Below, one piece after another: positions 28,700-37,772 of a stretch of DNA of 64,000 nucleotides. The stretch is from the NCBI RefSeq assembly GCF_900102195.1, contig NZ_FNBE01000003.1, forward strand, positions 310,001 to 374,000, in the 5' to 3' direction. A model generated the notes under the pieces. It did no database searches and was not told the origin of the DNA. It saw nothing but the letters and a program-made list of their open reading frames with translations. Numbering within the stretch: position 1 is the stretch's first letter; every line of letters begins with the position of its first letter. The stretch comes from Pseudonocardia oroxyli (lineage in GTDB: Bacteria > Actinomycetota > Actinomycetes > Mycobacteriales > Pseudonocardiaceae). Position numbers and translations under genes: made by a program.

Positions 28700-28857
28700 G
28701 GCCAGGGACCCTACTCGCGGGGCCGACGTGGCCACGCACACGCCGGGGTCGGTCTTGAGCAAGTCTTGAGGGGTTGTGCGCGACCGGACACCGGAGTCCA
28801 ATCGGTGTGACCGGCGGCACACCGGTGTGCCGCGCGGATGCCCGCGGAGGTGCGGCC

Positions 28858-30933
28858 ATGACCGTCAGACAAGACCGGACAGCCTCGGGAGCCGACCCGG
28901 CCGGGGTGGTCGATCCCGCACTGATCAGGAACGTCGTGCTCGTCGGCCCCTCGGGGGCGGGCAAGACGACGCTGGCCGAGGCCCTCCTCGCCCACACCGG
29001 CACCATCCCCCGCGCCGGCAGCGTCGTCGACGGGACGACCGTCTGCGACCACGACCCCGCCGCCGTCCGCAGGCACCGCTCGGTCGGCGTCGCCGTCGCG
29101 CCGCTGCGGCACGCGGGGCTCAAGATCAACCTGATCGACACCCCCGGCTACGGGGACTTCGTCGGCGACCTGCGGGCGGGCCTGCGCGCCGCGGACGCCG
29201 CGCTGTTCGTCGTCCCCGCGACCGCCGGGGCCGACGGCGCGATCGACCCCGCCACCGCGGCGCTGTGGCAGGAGTGCGCCGCCGTCGGGATGCCGCGGGC
29301 GGTCGTGGTGGCGCGGTGCGACCAGGCCCGGGCGGACGTCGAGGCCGCCCGGCTGGCGTGCCGGGAGGCGTTCGGCGCGGGGGTCGCCCCCCTGTACCTG
29401 CCGACCGACGACGGGCTGTACGGCCTGCTCACGCAGGGTCCCGGAGCCGCGCCCGACGGCGCCGAGGAGGCCCGGGCGAGCCTGATCGAGGGGATCATCG
29501 AACAGTCCGAGGACGAGTCGCTGATGGACCGCTACCTCGGCGGCGAGCACATCGCCGTCGAGACGCTGGTCGCCGACCTGGAGACGGCCGTCGCCCGCGG
29601 GGCCTTCCACCCCGTCGTGCCGGTCTGCGCCGCGACGGGGACCGGGCTGGACGCCGTGCTGGAGCTGCTCGCAGGCGGGTTCCCGACGCCGCTGGAGCAT
29701 CCACTGCCGCCGGTGAGCACCATCGACGGCAACCCCCACCCCGCGCTGACGGCGGATCCGCACGGGCCGCTGGCCGCGGAGGTCGTGCGCACCTCGGCGG
29801 ACCCGTACGTCGGCCGGGTCTCGCTGGTCCGGGTGTTCTCCGGGACCCTGCGCGCGGACACCGCGATCCACGTGTCCGGGCACGTGCCGGCGCCGCGCAG
29901 CAGCCCCGAGGACACCGGTCACGACCTCGACGACCGGCTCTCCCACCTCTACACGGCGCTGGGCGCCACGCTCGTCGACACCGAGGTCTGCGTGGCCGGG
30001 GACATCTGCGCCCTGACGAAGGTCTCCGGGGCCGAGACGGGCGACACCGTGTCCGCCGCCGACCACCCCCTGCTGCTGCGGGCCTGGGAGCTGCCCGAGC
30101 CGCTGCTGCCGATCGCCGTCGCGCCGACGGAGCGGGGCGCGGAGGACCAGCTCGCGCGGACCCTCGCCACGCTGGTCGCCGCCGACCCGGGGCTGCGCCT
30201 GGAACGCAGCCGGGAGACCCACCAGACCGTGCTGTGGACGACCGGGGAGGCGCACGCGGACGTGGTGCTCTCGCGGCTGCGGGAGGCGGGGGCGGACGTC
30301 CGCACCGAGGACGTCCGGGTGCCGATGCGGGTCACGCTCGGGTCCGCGGCGCGGGTGACCGGGCGGCACGTCAAGCAGTCCGGCGGGCACGGGCAGTACG
30401 CGGTGTGCCACGTCGAGTTCGAGCCGCTCCCCCGCGGGTCCGGGTTCGAGTTCCGCTCCGCGGTGGTCGGCGGGTCGGTGCCGACGCAGTACGTGCCGAG
30501 CGTCGAGAAGGGCATCCGCGCGCAGCTCGCCCACGGGCCTGCGGTCGACGGCGTCGCACACCCGGTCGTCGATGTCCGGGCGACGCTGGTGGACGGCAAG
30601 GCCCACAGCGTCGACTCCTCGGACGCCGCCTTCCAGACGGCCGGGGCGCTCGCCGTGCGCGCGGCGGCCGAGGAGTGCGGGCTGGTGGTGTTGGAGCCGG
30701 TCGACGAGGTCGGTGTGACGATCCTCGACGCGCACCTGGGTGCCGTCCTGGGCGACCTGTCCGGCAGGCGGGGACGCGTGCTGGGCACCGAGCCGACGGA
30801 GGTGCCGGGCCGCACCCTGGTCCGCGCCGAGGTGCCTGCGGCCGAGCTGCTCCGCTACGCCGTGGACCTGCGCGCCCTGACGAGCGGTACCGCGACGTTC
30901 ACGCGACGCTTCGCCCGCTACGACACCCCCTGA
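28858..30933 (+). CDS. Elongation factor G-like protein EF-G2
   Basis: Translational GTPase-family protein, 691 aa. G1 is GPSGAGKTTLA at about 30-40, and G3 is LIDTPGYGDF at about 92-101. G4 is degenerate: ARCDQ at 152-156 in place of NKxD, keeping only the Asp. The switch I/RGITI signature is also lost. Domains II-V follow, with domain IV containing SGGHGQYAVCHVEFEPL. Actinobacterial EF-G2 paralogues are non-essential and of unclear role. ATG at 28858 has GGAGG upstream. It is divergent from the malic enzyme gene (158-base gap). Confidence 0.9.
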   Translation: MTVRQDRTASGADPAGVVDPALIRNVVLVGPSGAGKTTLAEALLAHTGTIPRAGSVVDGTTVCDHDPAAVRRHRSVGVAVAPLRHAGLKINLIDTPGYGDFVGDLRAGLRAADAALFVVPATAGADGAIDPATAALWQECAAVGMPRAVVVARCDQARADVEAARLACREAFGAGVAPLYLPTDDGLYGLLTQGPGAAPDGAEEARASLIEGIIEQSEDESLMDRYLGGEHIAVETLVADLETAVARGAFHPVVPVCAATGTGLDAVLELLAGGFPTPLEHPLPPVSTIDGNPHPALTADPHGPLAAEVVRTSADPYVGRVSLVRVFSGTLRADTAIHVSGHVPAPRSSPEDTGHDLDDRLSHLYTALGATLVDTEVCVAGDICALTKVSGAETGDTVSAADHPLLLRAWELPEPLLPIAVAPTERGAEDQLARTLATLVAADPGLRLERSRETHQTVLWTTGEAHADVVLSRLREAGADVRTEDVRVPMRVTLGSAARVTGRHVKQSGGHGQYAVCHVEFEPLPRGSGFEFRSAVVGGSVPTQYVPSVEKGIRAQLAHGPAVDGVAHPVVDVRATLVDGKAHSVDSSDAAFQTAGALAVRAAAEECGLVVLEPVDEVGVTILDAHLGAVLGDLSGRRGRVLGTEPTEVPGRTLVRAEVPAAELLRYAVDLRALTSGTATFTRRFARYDTP

Positions 30934-30952
30934 CCTCCGGCATGGCGGGATC

Positions 30953-32890
30953 TCAGCGGGTGAGGATCCAGGCCAGGAGGTAGGCGCGGGAGTTGCCGTC
31001 GTCGATCGCGTCGTTCGGGAGGGTGCGCGCGATGCGCAGGGCCTCGTCGCGGTCCGCCATCGCCTTGTACATCAGCACGTAGTCGCCCAGCGGGACGTCG
31101 TAGCCGTTCGGGGTGGCCTCGGCGACGGCGCGGCGGATCCGGTCGACGTCCCCACCCAGGTAGCCCGCGACGGGCGACATCGGGATCAGCTGGATCCCCA
31201 GGATCGCGCTGGGTTCCGCGCTGAACCAGGTGGCGTAGTCCCGTTTGCCGCCCCAGTTGATGGACACGATCTCGTGCCCGAACCCCGACGGCAGGTCGGG
31301 CTGCGTCCAGTACCGCACCGCGGACGAGGCCTCGCGGGACAGCATCGCGACGGCCTGCGTGCGCTGCTCGGGCTGTCCGCGCAGCTCCGCCCACAGGGCC
31401 AGCCCGTTGTAGGCGGTGACCGACTCGGAGCTGGACTCCTGGTTGTTGCCGTCGCCGAACGGGCTGAACCCGGACGCCCACGAGTGGCCCTCGTACGGGT
31501 CGAACGCCCGGGCCCGGGGGAACTCCCCCGTGGCGCGGGCGTTGCCGATGTCCGCCGCCAGCAGGTCGATCACCGGCGCGATCCTCTCGACGAGCGCGGG
31601 GTCGTCCCGGCCCAGGATCCCGGCGGCGTAGAGGAAGTAGCCGTAGTGGAACTGGTGGTCGTTGAACTCCTCGGAGCCGAACGAGTTCTCGAGCCCCACC
31701 ATGCCGCGCAGCGTCGGGTCGTACACGAAGCAGTGCGTGGTCCGCTCGGCGCATCCCGTGGGGTCGGCCCACTGTTCCAGCACCGGGACGAGCTGGTCGC
31801 GGATCCGCTGCGCGGTCGGCGCCATGTCCAGGCCCTCGGCGAGGGTCAGCAGGTTCGTGGCCCTGGCCAGCTGTTTCCCACCGAAGTAGGTGTCCGCGGC
31901 GGTCAGCTGCAACGTTGCCGTGTCCGCCGTGACGGCCCGCTCGAGCTCGGTCCGCTCGGCCGCGTCGAGCCTGCCGAGGTCGAGGGCGCCGGACGGGGTC
32001 AGCGCAGGCGTGCGCAGCTGCAGCGACGTCGTGCGGCACAGGTCCATGCGGCCGTAGAGCGTGGCGAACGACCCCACGCTCGGGCACCCCGCCGCACCCT
32101 GGCCGGGCATCGCGCCGACGATCGTGTCGCCGCCGGAGGTCCGGTAGGTCAGCGTGGTCGCGACGGTGTCCCCGTCGACCTGCTCGACGACCGAGCCGCC
32201 GGTCACCGCGACCCGCGCGGCGGCGGCGAACTCGGCCGGGTCCCCGTCCGCCGGGACGGCGTAGAAGGTGGCGGCCCCGCCCGCGGGCAGGTCGAGGACG
32301 GACCCGCGCAACGACCCGTCGGTCGCCACCCCGTAGGTGCCGCCGCGGATGTCGACCGTGCCGTCCGCGCGCAGCGGCTGCGGCCCGACCGTGAGGGACT
32401 GGGCGCGGGTCGCGGTGTAGTGCACGAACGGCGAGCCGCGGGTGAGGACGACCCGGCCCACCTCGGCGCCGCGGTCGAGGTAGGCGACGGTCACCGTCAG
32501 GTCGTCGTAGGCCGCGACCTGCAGGTCCGTGCCGTCGATCGGGACGTCCAGGGCGGGGGTGTGCGAGCCGAACACCGTCTTGTCCTCGGCCCGGACCTGC
32601 GGGACCCCGATCGTGAGCCCGCCGGGCTTGAGCCCGACCGAGAGCGGCAGCGGGAAGACCGGCTGCGGCTCGGGCGGGAACACCAGCCCGGAGAACCAGC
32701 GGTTGGTCGGCGGGACCAGGCCCGCGGCCAGTCGCATCGCCGGGGCGGTGCCGATGCTGCGCTGCGGCAGCGCGGCGACCGCGGCGGCGAGCTCGGGGTC
32801 GCTGCCGCCCTCGGCCACCGGGGTCCCCTCGATCTGCACGGTGCAGCCCGTGAGCAGGAGGGTGAGCAGCAGCAGGCCCACCCGCCTCAC
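30953..32890 (-). CDS. GH81 endo-beta-1,3-glucanase lipoprotein
   Basis: Glycoside hydrolase of 645 aa exported as a lipoprotein: RRVGLLLLTLLLTGC gives a lipobox with Cys16. GH81 signatures are NDHQFHYGYFLYAAG (catalytic Asp region), DPYEGHSWASG and NNQESSSESVTAYNGLAL (the E-x3-E catalytic/secondary acids). The family cuts beta-1,3-glucan. The GTG start at 32890 overlaps the stop of the HlyD-like gene by 4 bases (GTGA), so it is the third gene of a GT2-HlyD-GH81 operon. This parallels cellulose operons, in which a cellulase accompanies the synthase; glucan made by the operon is therefore predicted to be beta-1,3-linked (inference). Confidence 0.9.
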   Translation of the reverse strand: MRRVGLLLLTLLLTGCTVQIEGTPVAEGGSDPELAAAVAALPQRSIGTAPAMRLAAGLVPPTNRWFSGLVFPPEPQPVFPLPLSVGLKPGGLTIGVPQVRAEDKTVFGSHTPALDVPIDGTDLQVAAYDDLTVTVAYLDRGAEVGRVVLTRGSPFVHYTATRAQSLTVGPQPLRADGTVDIRGGTYGVATDGSLRGSVLDLPAGGAATFYAVPADGDPAEFAAAARVAVTGGSVVEQVDGDTVATTLTYRTSGGDTIVGAMPGQGAAGCPSVGSFATLYGRMDLCRTTSLQLRTPALTPSGALDLGRLDAAERTELERAVTADTATLQLTAADTYFGGKQLARATNLLTLAEGLDMAPTAQRIRDQLVPVLEQWADPTGCAERTTHCFVYDPTLRGMVGLENSFGSEEFNDHQFHYGYFLYAAGILGRDDPALVERIAPVIDLLAADIGNARATGEFPRARAFDPYEGHSWASGFSPFGDGNNQESSSESVTAYNGLALWAELRGQPEQRTQAVAMLSREASSAVRYWTQPDLPSGFGHEIVSINWGGKRDYATWFSAEPSAILGIQLIPMSPVAGYLGGDVDRIRRAVAEATPNGYDVPLGDYVLMYKAMADRDEALRIARTLPNDAIDDGNSRAYLLAWILTR

Positions 32891-33615
32891 GGGGTGAACC
32901 CGGTCAGGTCGGTGAACCACTGCGTGACGTCGGTGACCACGCCCTCGTTGCGCAGGTGCAGCGTGGCCTGCACCGGCGACCCGACGGCGAACAGGCCGTC
33001 CGCGGTCGCGTCCCCCAGCTCGGGGCTGAAGGCCTGCACCACGGTCCGGGCCTCGCCGTTCTCGGTCCGGACCTGGATCCGCCCGGCCTGGGCGCGGACC
33101 GTCTCGTTGTTCGGCAGCAGGACGTCGATGGTGGCGTTCGGCGGCAGCCGCGCGTAGTCCGGGGCGGTCAGCACGAACTCGGCATCGACGTAGAGCGAGC
33201 CCGCCCGCTGCACCGTCGCGAGCTCGGAGTTCGCGGTCACGAAGGACCCCACCGCGAAGGAGACGCCTTCGACGCGGCCCTGGTCCGTCGCCGTCAGGAC
33301 CATCGTGGAGCCGTCCTTGATCTGGTACGGCACCTTGGCCGGGTCGACCAGGCCCTGGGCGAGGTCGCGGGCGAGGGTGGCGCTCTGCAGCTCGAACAGG
33401 GGCTGTCCGACCTGCACCTCGTCACCGACCTGCACCAGCTGGGCACTGAGCGTGCCGGAGTAGTCCGTCCCGACCGGGTAGCTCTCCGCGGCCAGCGACG
33501 CCGAGGCGCTCTCGACCTCGCCCTTGCGGGCGTTGACCAGCATGGTCAGGTAGGCGGCGACCAGCAGCACCACGATGATGCCGATCAGCAGCCGCACGCG
33601 GCGCACGAGCGTCAT
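32887..33615 (-). CDS. HlyD-like membrane fusion/periplasmic adaptor protein
   Basis: Protein of 242 aa. One membrane helix (about 7-26) is followed by a biotinyl/lipoyl-like hairpin-less adaptor region (SGTLSAQLVQVGDEVQVGQP) and a beta-barrel with DQGRVEGVSFAVGSFV and LPPNATIDVLLPNNET. HlyD-like proteins in exopolysaccharide operons (for example Alg44) act with the synthase. It has no PilZ domain. ATG at 33615 overlaps the GT2 stop (ATGA), and its own stop overlaps the GH81 start, so all three proteins should be made together. Confidence 0.8.
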   Translation of the reverse strand: MTLVRRVRLLIGIIVVLLVAAYLTMLVNARKGEVESASASLAAESYPVGTDYSGTLSAQLVQVGDEVQVGQPLFELQSATLARDLAQGLVDPAKVPYQIKDGSTMVLTATDQGRVEGVSFAVGSFVTANSELATVQRAGSLYVDAEFVLTAPDYARLPPNATIDVLLPNNETVRAQAGRIQVRTENGEARTVVQAFSPELGDATADGLFAVGSPVQATLHLRNEGVVTDVTQWFTDLTGFTP

Positions 33616-35801
33616 CGGGACCTCCGGTCGCGGCGGCGGGCGGGGGCGTCGCCGCTGAAGGAGTCGCCGCTGAAGGAGAGGACCTCCGCGGCCAGGTCGG
33701 CGCCGCTCGCGCTGCGGCGGCGCGGGGACGGGACGACCGGGACGGGGGCCGTCCGGGGTTCGGGCTCCTCCGCGGCCCGCGGACCGCCTGCGGACCGCCG
33801 GGCACGCCCGGGCCCGCCCCCGATCGGCAGGCCGGGCAGCGGGCCGCTGATCGACGGCGGCCCGGACTGGCTGGGCAGCACCGGCGCGGGCGGGCGCGGA
33901 GCCGCGGGCCGGAGAGGGGGCAGCGGTGTGGGCCGGGTCGCGGGCCGGGGTGCCGGTCCGCGGACGGCCACGGCGCGGTGGCGCCGCGGCACCGCCGCGA
34001 CGGCCTGGGTGGCGGCGATCGCGGGACGCGGGGGCGGGACGGGCGTGACCGGCTTGATCGCCACCGCGCGACGCTCCTCGCGCGGCTCGGGCAGCACCGG
34101 GGTGACCACCTTCTCGTCGTGCTCCCCGACCGGCTCGCGCCCGGCGCGGCGCAGCGCGCGCAGCTCGCGGGAGGCGCGGGCGATCTCGCGGGACTCCTTG
34201 AGCGCCGTGACCACGAACGCCCCCAGCACGAGGGTGTTGAGGATGTTCCAGAACACGGCCAGGGAGAACGCCCGGTCGAGCTGGGCCTGCCAGACCCCCA
34301 CCACGGACGTCGCGAGCAGGAAGACGAACGCCAGGACCTGCGGCACGATGAACGTGAACGGCGAGTTCCGCACGCCCTTCTGCCCGGTCACGCTCCAGGC
34401 CTGGTCGCGGCGCAGCAGCGCGTTCGCGAAGGCCTTGACGTAGATCGGGAACGAGGCCGTGGCCAGCAGCAGCGTCTCCCACCGGAACGAGCCGATGGTG
34501 AACAGCGCGACCACGATCTGCATGAAGTAGAAGCCGGCGTAGTAGAAGAACCACGTCAGGCCGGGGACGTCCTGGCTGATGGGGGCGATCCCGAAGTAGA
34601 TCTGCAGCGGCGGGACGAGCAGCAGCAGCCCCGGCGCGATGCCGACCAGGTAGAAGGTCGCCGTGCCGAAGTACTGCAGGCGCTGGTCCAGCGTGAGCGC
34701 CCGGCCGCGGCCCATCGGGTTGGCCCGGAACAGGATCTCGAAGCCGCCGGTGGCCCACCGCAGCTGCTGCTTGGTGTAGGTCTCGATTGTCTCCGGGGTG
34801 TGCCCGACGGCGAGCTCGGTGCCGATGAAGATCGACCGCCAGCCGCGCTCGTGGAGTTTCATCGACGTCCAGACGTCCTCGGACTTCGACTCCTGCCAGA
34901 TGCCGCCGATCTCCATGACCGCGGTCCGCCGGAACACCACGTTCGTGCCGACGCAGAAGGCCGCGTTGAAGCGGTTCTTGCCGGGCTGGGTGAACTTGTA
35001 GAAGACCGTCTGCATGTACCCGGCGCCGCGCGAGATGAGCCCGCGCAGGTTGCCGTAGGTCTGCGGGGTCTGGACGAACGCGACCGTGGGGTCCGCGAAG
35101 AACGGGACGGTCTCGTGGAGGAAGTCCGGGCGCGCGACGAAGTCCGCGTCGAGGATCACGAACAGGTCGCCCGTGGTGATCGACAGGGCGTGGTTGACGT
35201 TGCCCGCCTTGGCGTGGGCGTTGCCCTCCCGGGCCACGTACTCGGCCCCGAGCTCGCGCGCGAGGTCCCGGACCGCGGCCGACTTGCCGTCGTCGAGCAC
35301 GTAGGTCGTGTGCGCGCCGTCCATCGCGACGGCCGCCTCGACGGTCTTGCGGATGTCCGCGAGCGCCTCGCCGTAGGTGGTGATGAAGACGTCCACCGTG
35401 ATCGGGAAGTCGTTGAGCTGCATCTCGGCGTGCCGCATGCCGATGCCGATGGCCATGGTCTGCTCGACCTGGTTGCCGTAGAGCGCGCGCTGCGCCTCGT
35501 TGAACGTGTAGTCGCGCGGGTCGTGGCCGCTGGACAGGATGGTCCACAGCGAGATCAGCGCCTGCACCACGATGAACGACTCGGCGACCACGACCAGCAG
35601 GTAGGCGGGCCAGTCGCCGCGATGGCCGAAGTCGAACAGGAACACGGTGTAGAGCAGCACCCCGACCGCCGCGATGGCGACGATCGCCATCAGCGAGGGC
35701 GAGTCCGCGACCTTCTGGCTGCGGGTCCGGGCGGGCGTCTCCGGTACGGACGACGGGGCGCGCGACGGGGCGGGGGGCGGGTCGGTATGTCGGACGGGCA
35801 C
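33612..35801 (-). CDS. Processive GT2 beta-glycan synthase (cellulose/curdlan synthase-like)
   Basis: Protein of 729 aa from the GTG at 35801. Two helices (about 36-56 and 65-88) precede a GT2 domain with all four processive-synthase motifs: DDGKS (170-174), DAD (218-220), SED (307-309) and QQLRW (345-349). Four to six helices follow (about 375-580), then a 140-residue disordered Pro/Arg/Ala tail with no PilZ domain. An upstream in-frame GTG at 35924 would add 41 residues; neither start has a strong SD. The enzyme should polymerise UDP-sugar and export the chain. The GH81 partner suggests beta-1,3-glucan; cellulose or mixed linkage remain possible. Confidence 0.88.
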   Translation of the reverse strand: MPVRHTDPPPAPSRAPSSVPETPARTRSQKVADSPSLMAIVAIAAVGVLLYTVFLFDFGHRGDWPAYLLVVVAESFIVVQALISLWTILSSGHDPRDYTFNEAQRALYGNQVEQTMAIGIGMRHAEMQLNDFPITVDVFITTYGEALADIRKTVEAAVAMDGAHTTYVLDDGKSAAVRDLARELGAEYVAREGNAHAKAGNVNHALSITTGDLFVILDADFVARPDFLHETVPFFADPTVAFVQTPQTYGNLRGLISRGAGYMQTVFYKFTQPGKNRFNAAFCVGTNVVFRRTAVMEIGGIWQESKSEDVWTSMKLHERGWRSIFIGTELAVGHTPETIETYTKQQLRWATGGFEILFRANPMGRGRALTLDQRLQYFGTATFYLVGIAPGLLLLVPPLQIYFGIAPISQDVPGLTWFFYYAGFYFMQIVVALFTIGSFRWETLLLATASFPIYVKAFANALLRRDQAWSVTGQKGVRNSPFTFIVPQVLAFVFLLATSVVGVWQAQLDRAFSLAVFWNILNTLVLGAFVVTALKESREIARASRELRALRRAGREPVGEHDEKVVTPVLPEPREERRAVAIKPVTPVPPPRPAIAATQAVAAVPRRHRAVAVRGPAPRPATRPTPLPPLRPAAPRPPAPVLPSQSGPPSISGPLPGLPIGGGPGRARRSAGGPRAAEEPEPRTAPVPVVPSPRRRSASGADLAAEVLSFSGDSFSGDAPARRRDRRSR

Positions 35802-36255
35802 GACGGGGCAGCTCCGGGGCTCTCGGGGTGGAGACTCGGCGCCCGGGACGTCGGCGACCCGGGCGAGGCCGCCGGAAGCGGGGAGCGTCGGCAGCATCGT
35901 CGATGCTGTCGGCGATCCGTTCACCCGTCAAGGTGGACGGCATCACGGTGGGTATCGGTAACGGGGCGTCGCTCTCGGCCGATCGCGTGAGGCGGCGGTC
36001 TCCCCCGAATGCCGACCGCCGCGCCCCGGCCCTCGGGGGAGGCGGGCCGGAACGCGGCGGAACGTGGCGACCCGCGGGGGTGCGGGTGCGGCCGTGCGGG
36101 GAGCGGACGGCTGCGGCGAATGCTCTCGGTGACGAACCGGCGGGTCAACGGGAGGAGGATCACCGATCGACTCGGTAACGAAAGGTGCAGGCGCAACGAT
36201 CCTCGGCGGGTAACGCCGTTCCTGAGAGTCCGGGACCACCGAGCAGGCCCTGCCG
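35802..36255. promoter_or_regulatory. 454-base leader/intergenic region upstream of the GT2 operon
   Basis: No convincing gene. The 17-base palindrome CAGCATCGTCGATGCTG lies at 35892-35908. TCGGTAACG or TCGGTGACG motifs occur at 35955-35963, 36126-36134 and 36172-36180, and another GTAACG is at 36210-36215. Repeated motifs on the same strand suggest binding sites for a regulator of the GT2 operon, whose promoter must lie here. I see no match to a known riboswitch. Confidence 0.45.
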
Positions 36256-37656
36256 CTACTCCGTTCGGCCCTGCGCGTGGTAGGCGACCATCCGCGCCGT
36301 CACCCCGAACACCAGATCGTGCGCCGGCTTCTGGGCGTACCAGTAGATGCGCCCTGCGAGGCCCCGGGGACGGAACGTGACGGTCTGGGTGTAGCGGCTC
36401 GTGCCCGGGCCGGTGGGTTCGGCGGTCATGCGCAGCCGAGCGGTGCCCGGCATGCGGGTCTCCGCCCGCAGCAGGAGCGAGCGTCCCGGCTCGACCTCCT
36501 CGACCCGCCACCAGTCGAGCGCCGCGCCCGGCTCCAGTCGCCGAGGCCTGCCGCGGCGCAGCCCGACGCCGCCGATCAGACCATCGAGCCGCTGTCGCAC
36601 GGCCCACACCCCCGGGAGCGTGTGCCAGCCCTCGTCGCCACCGATCCCGGCGACGACCGCCCAGAGGTCCTCGACCGGGGCGTCCACCTCGACCACGTGC
36701 CTGCCGGTGATCTCGGGCGGCCCGGAGCCGGGCAGGTCGCCCGGCGTCCCGGGATCGGCCAGGGCCCGCCGGACCGCCTCGGGGTAGGAGGTCCGGCCGC
36801 CGGGCGGCTCCCCGACCAGCCCGGCCAGGTCGTCCTCGCGGCAGACCAGCTCGTGGGCCATCGACTCCAGCAGCGGCGCGGCGAGCTCGCGGTCGACCGG
36901 GGTCAGCAGCCCGACGGCGCGGGCGCCGAGCCGGGGCGCCGCGACCGGCACCGGCACGGTCACCGCCCGGGCCAGACCGGCCTCGCGCGCGTACCCCCGG
37001 AGCAGCTCGACGTAGGTGGGGGCGTCCGGGCCGCCGACGTCGAACGTGCGGTTCGTCCCGGCCGGGAGCCGCAGCGCGGCGGTCAGCCAGTACAGGACGT
37101 CGTCGATCGCGATGGGCTGCACACGGTTCCAGGCCTGGTCCGGCAGCGGGAGCGCGAGCGGGCCCCCGAAGACCGTCTCCGCGACGTGCCGGATCATCTC
37201 GAAGCTCGCCGACCCGCGCCCCACGACGATCCCGGCCTGCAGCACGACGGCGGGCACCGGGCCCGCCAGGAGCACCTCTCCCACCTCGCCGCGCGAGCGC
37301 AGGTGCGCCGAGTTGCCGCCGTCGGCGGGCTGGAGTCCTCCCAGGTAGACGATCCGCCGCACCCCCGCGCGGGCGGCGGCGTCCGCGACGGCCTCCGCGA
37401 TCTCCCGGTCCCGCTCCGCGAACCCGGGGCCGTCCATCGAGTGGACGAGGTGGTAGAGGACGTCGACGTCGGCGCAGGCCTCCGCGACCGCCTCCAGGAC
37501 GTCCCCGCGGACCACCTCCACCCGGTCGGCGAACCCCGTCCGGGCCAGCTTCTCCGGGGACCGGACCAGGCACCGGACGGTCGCGTCCGCCCCGAGGAGC
37601 CGCGGCACCAGCCGCGCGCCGACATAGCCGGTCGCACCGATCACGAGAGCACGCAC
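36256..37656 (-). CDS. NAD(P)-binding SDR fused to DUF2867 domain
   Basis: Protein of 466 aa. The N-terminal extended/atypical SDR domain (1-300) has the nucleotide motif VIGATGYVGARLVPRLL and YHLVHSMDGPGF. The C-terminal domain (about 320-460) has DVEAPVEDLW-like VVEVDAPVEDLWAVVA, WWRVEEVEPGRSLLLRAE and GRIYWYAQKPAHDLVFG, typical of DUF2867. The fusion is common in actinobacteria; the substrate is unknown. GTG at 37656 (VRALVIGATG). Despite being near the GT2 operon it is divided from it by the 454-base region. Confidence 0.88.
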   Translation of the reverse strand: MRALVIGATGYVGARLVPRLLGADATVRCLVRSPEKLARTGFADRVEVVRGDVLEAVAEACADVDVLYHLVHSMDGPGFAERDREIAEAVADAAARAGVRRIVYLGGLQPADGGNSAHLRSRGEVGEVLLAGPVPAVVLQAGIVVGRGSASFEMIRHVAETVFGGPLALPLPDQAWNRVQPIAIDDVLYWLTAALRLPAGTNRTFDVGGPDAPTYVELLRGYAREAGLARAVTVPVPVAAPRLGARAVGLLTPVDRELAAPLLESMAHELVCREDDLAGLVGEPPGGRTSYPEAVRRALADPGTPGDLPGSGPPEITGRHVVEVDAPVEDLWAVVAGIGGDEGWHTLPGVWAVRQRLDGLIGGVGLRRGRPRRLEPGAALDWWRVEEVEPGRSLLLRAETRMPGTARLRMTAEPTGPGTSRYTQTVTFRPRGLAGRIYWYAQKPAHDLVFGVTARMVAYHAQGRTE

Positions 37657-37772
37657 ACCCCGATCGTCGCGCGAACCGCTCGTCCCCGCGCGGCGAGCCC
37701 TCGGCGCCACGATCGGGGGACGCCGGGCCCGTCGGCGCGGCCCGGTACACCCCCGCGGGGTATCTCTGGGCG

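Noticed and set aside
35802..35924. Cyclic-di-AMP or cyclic-di-GMP riboswitch before the GT2 gene
   Set aside because: I looked for the conserved core segments of both classes on the minus strand and could not match them.
35943..36239. 98-codon minus-strand ORF in the GT2 leader
   Set aside because: Low-complexity Arg/Pro sequence without SD or recognisable domain; better seen as leader DNA.
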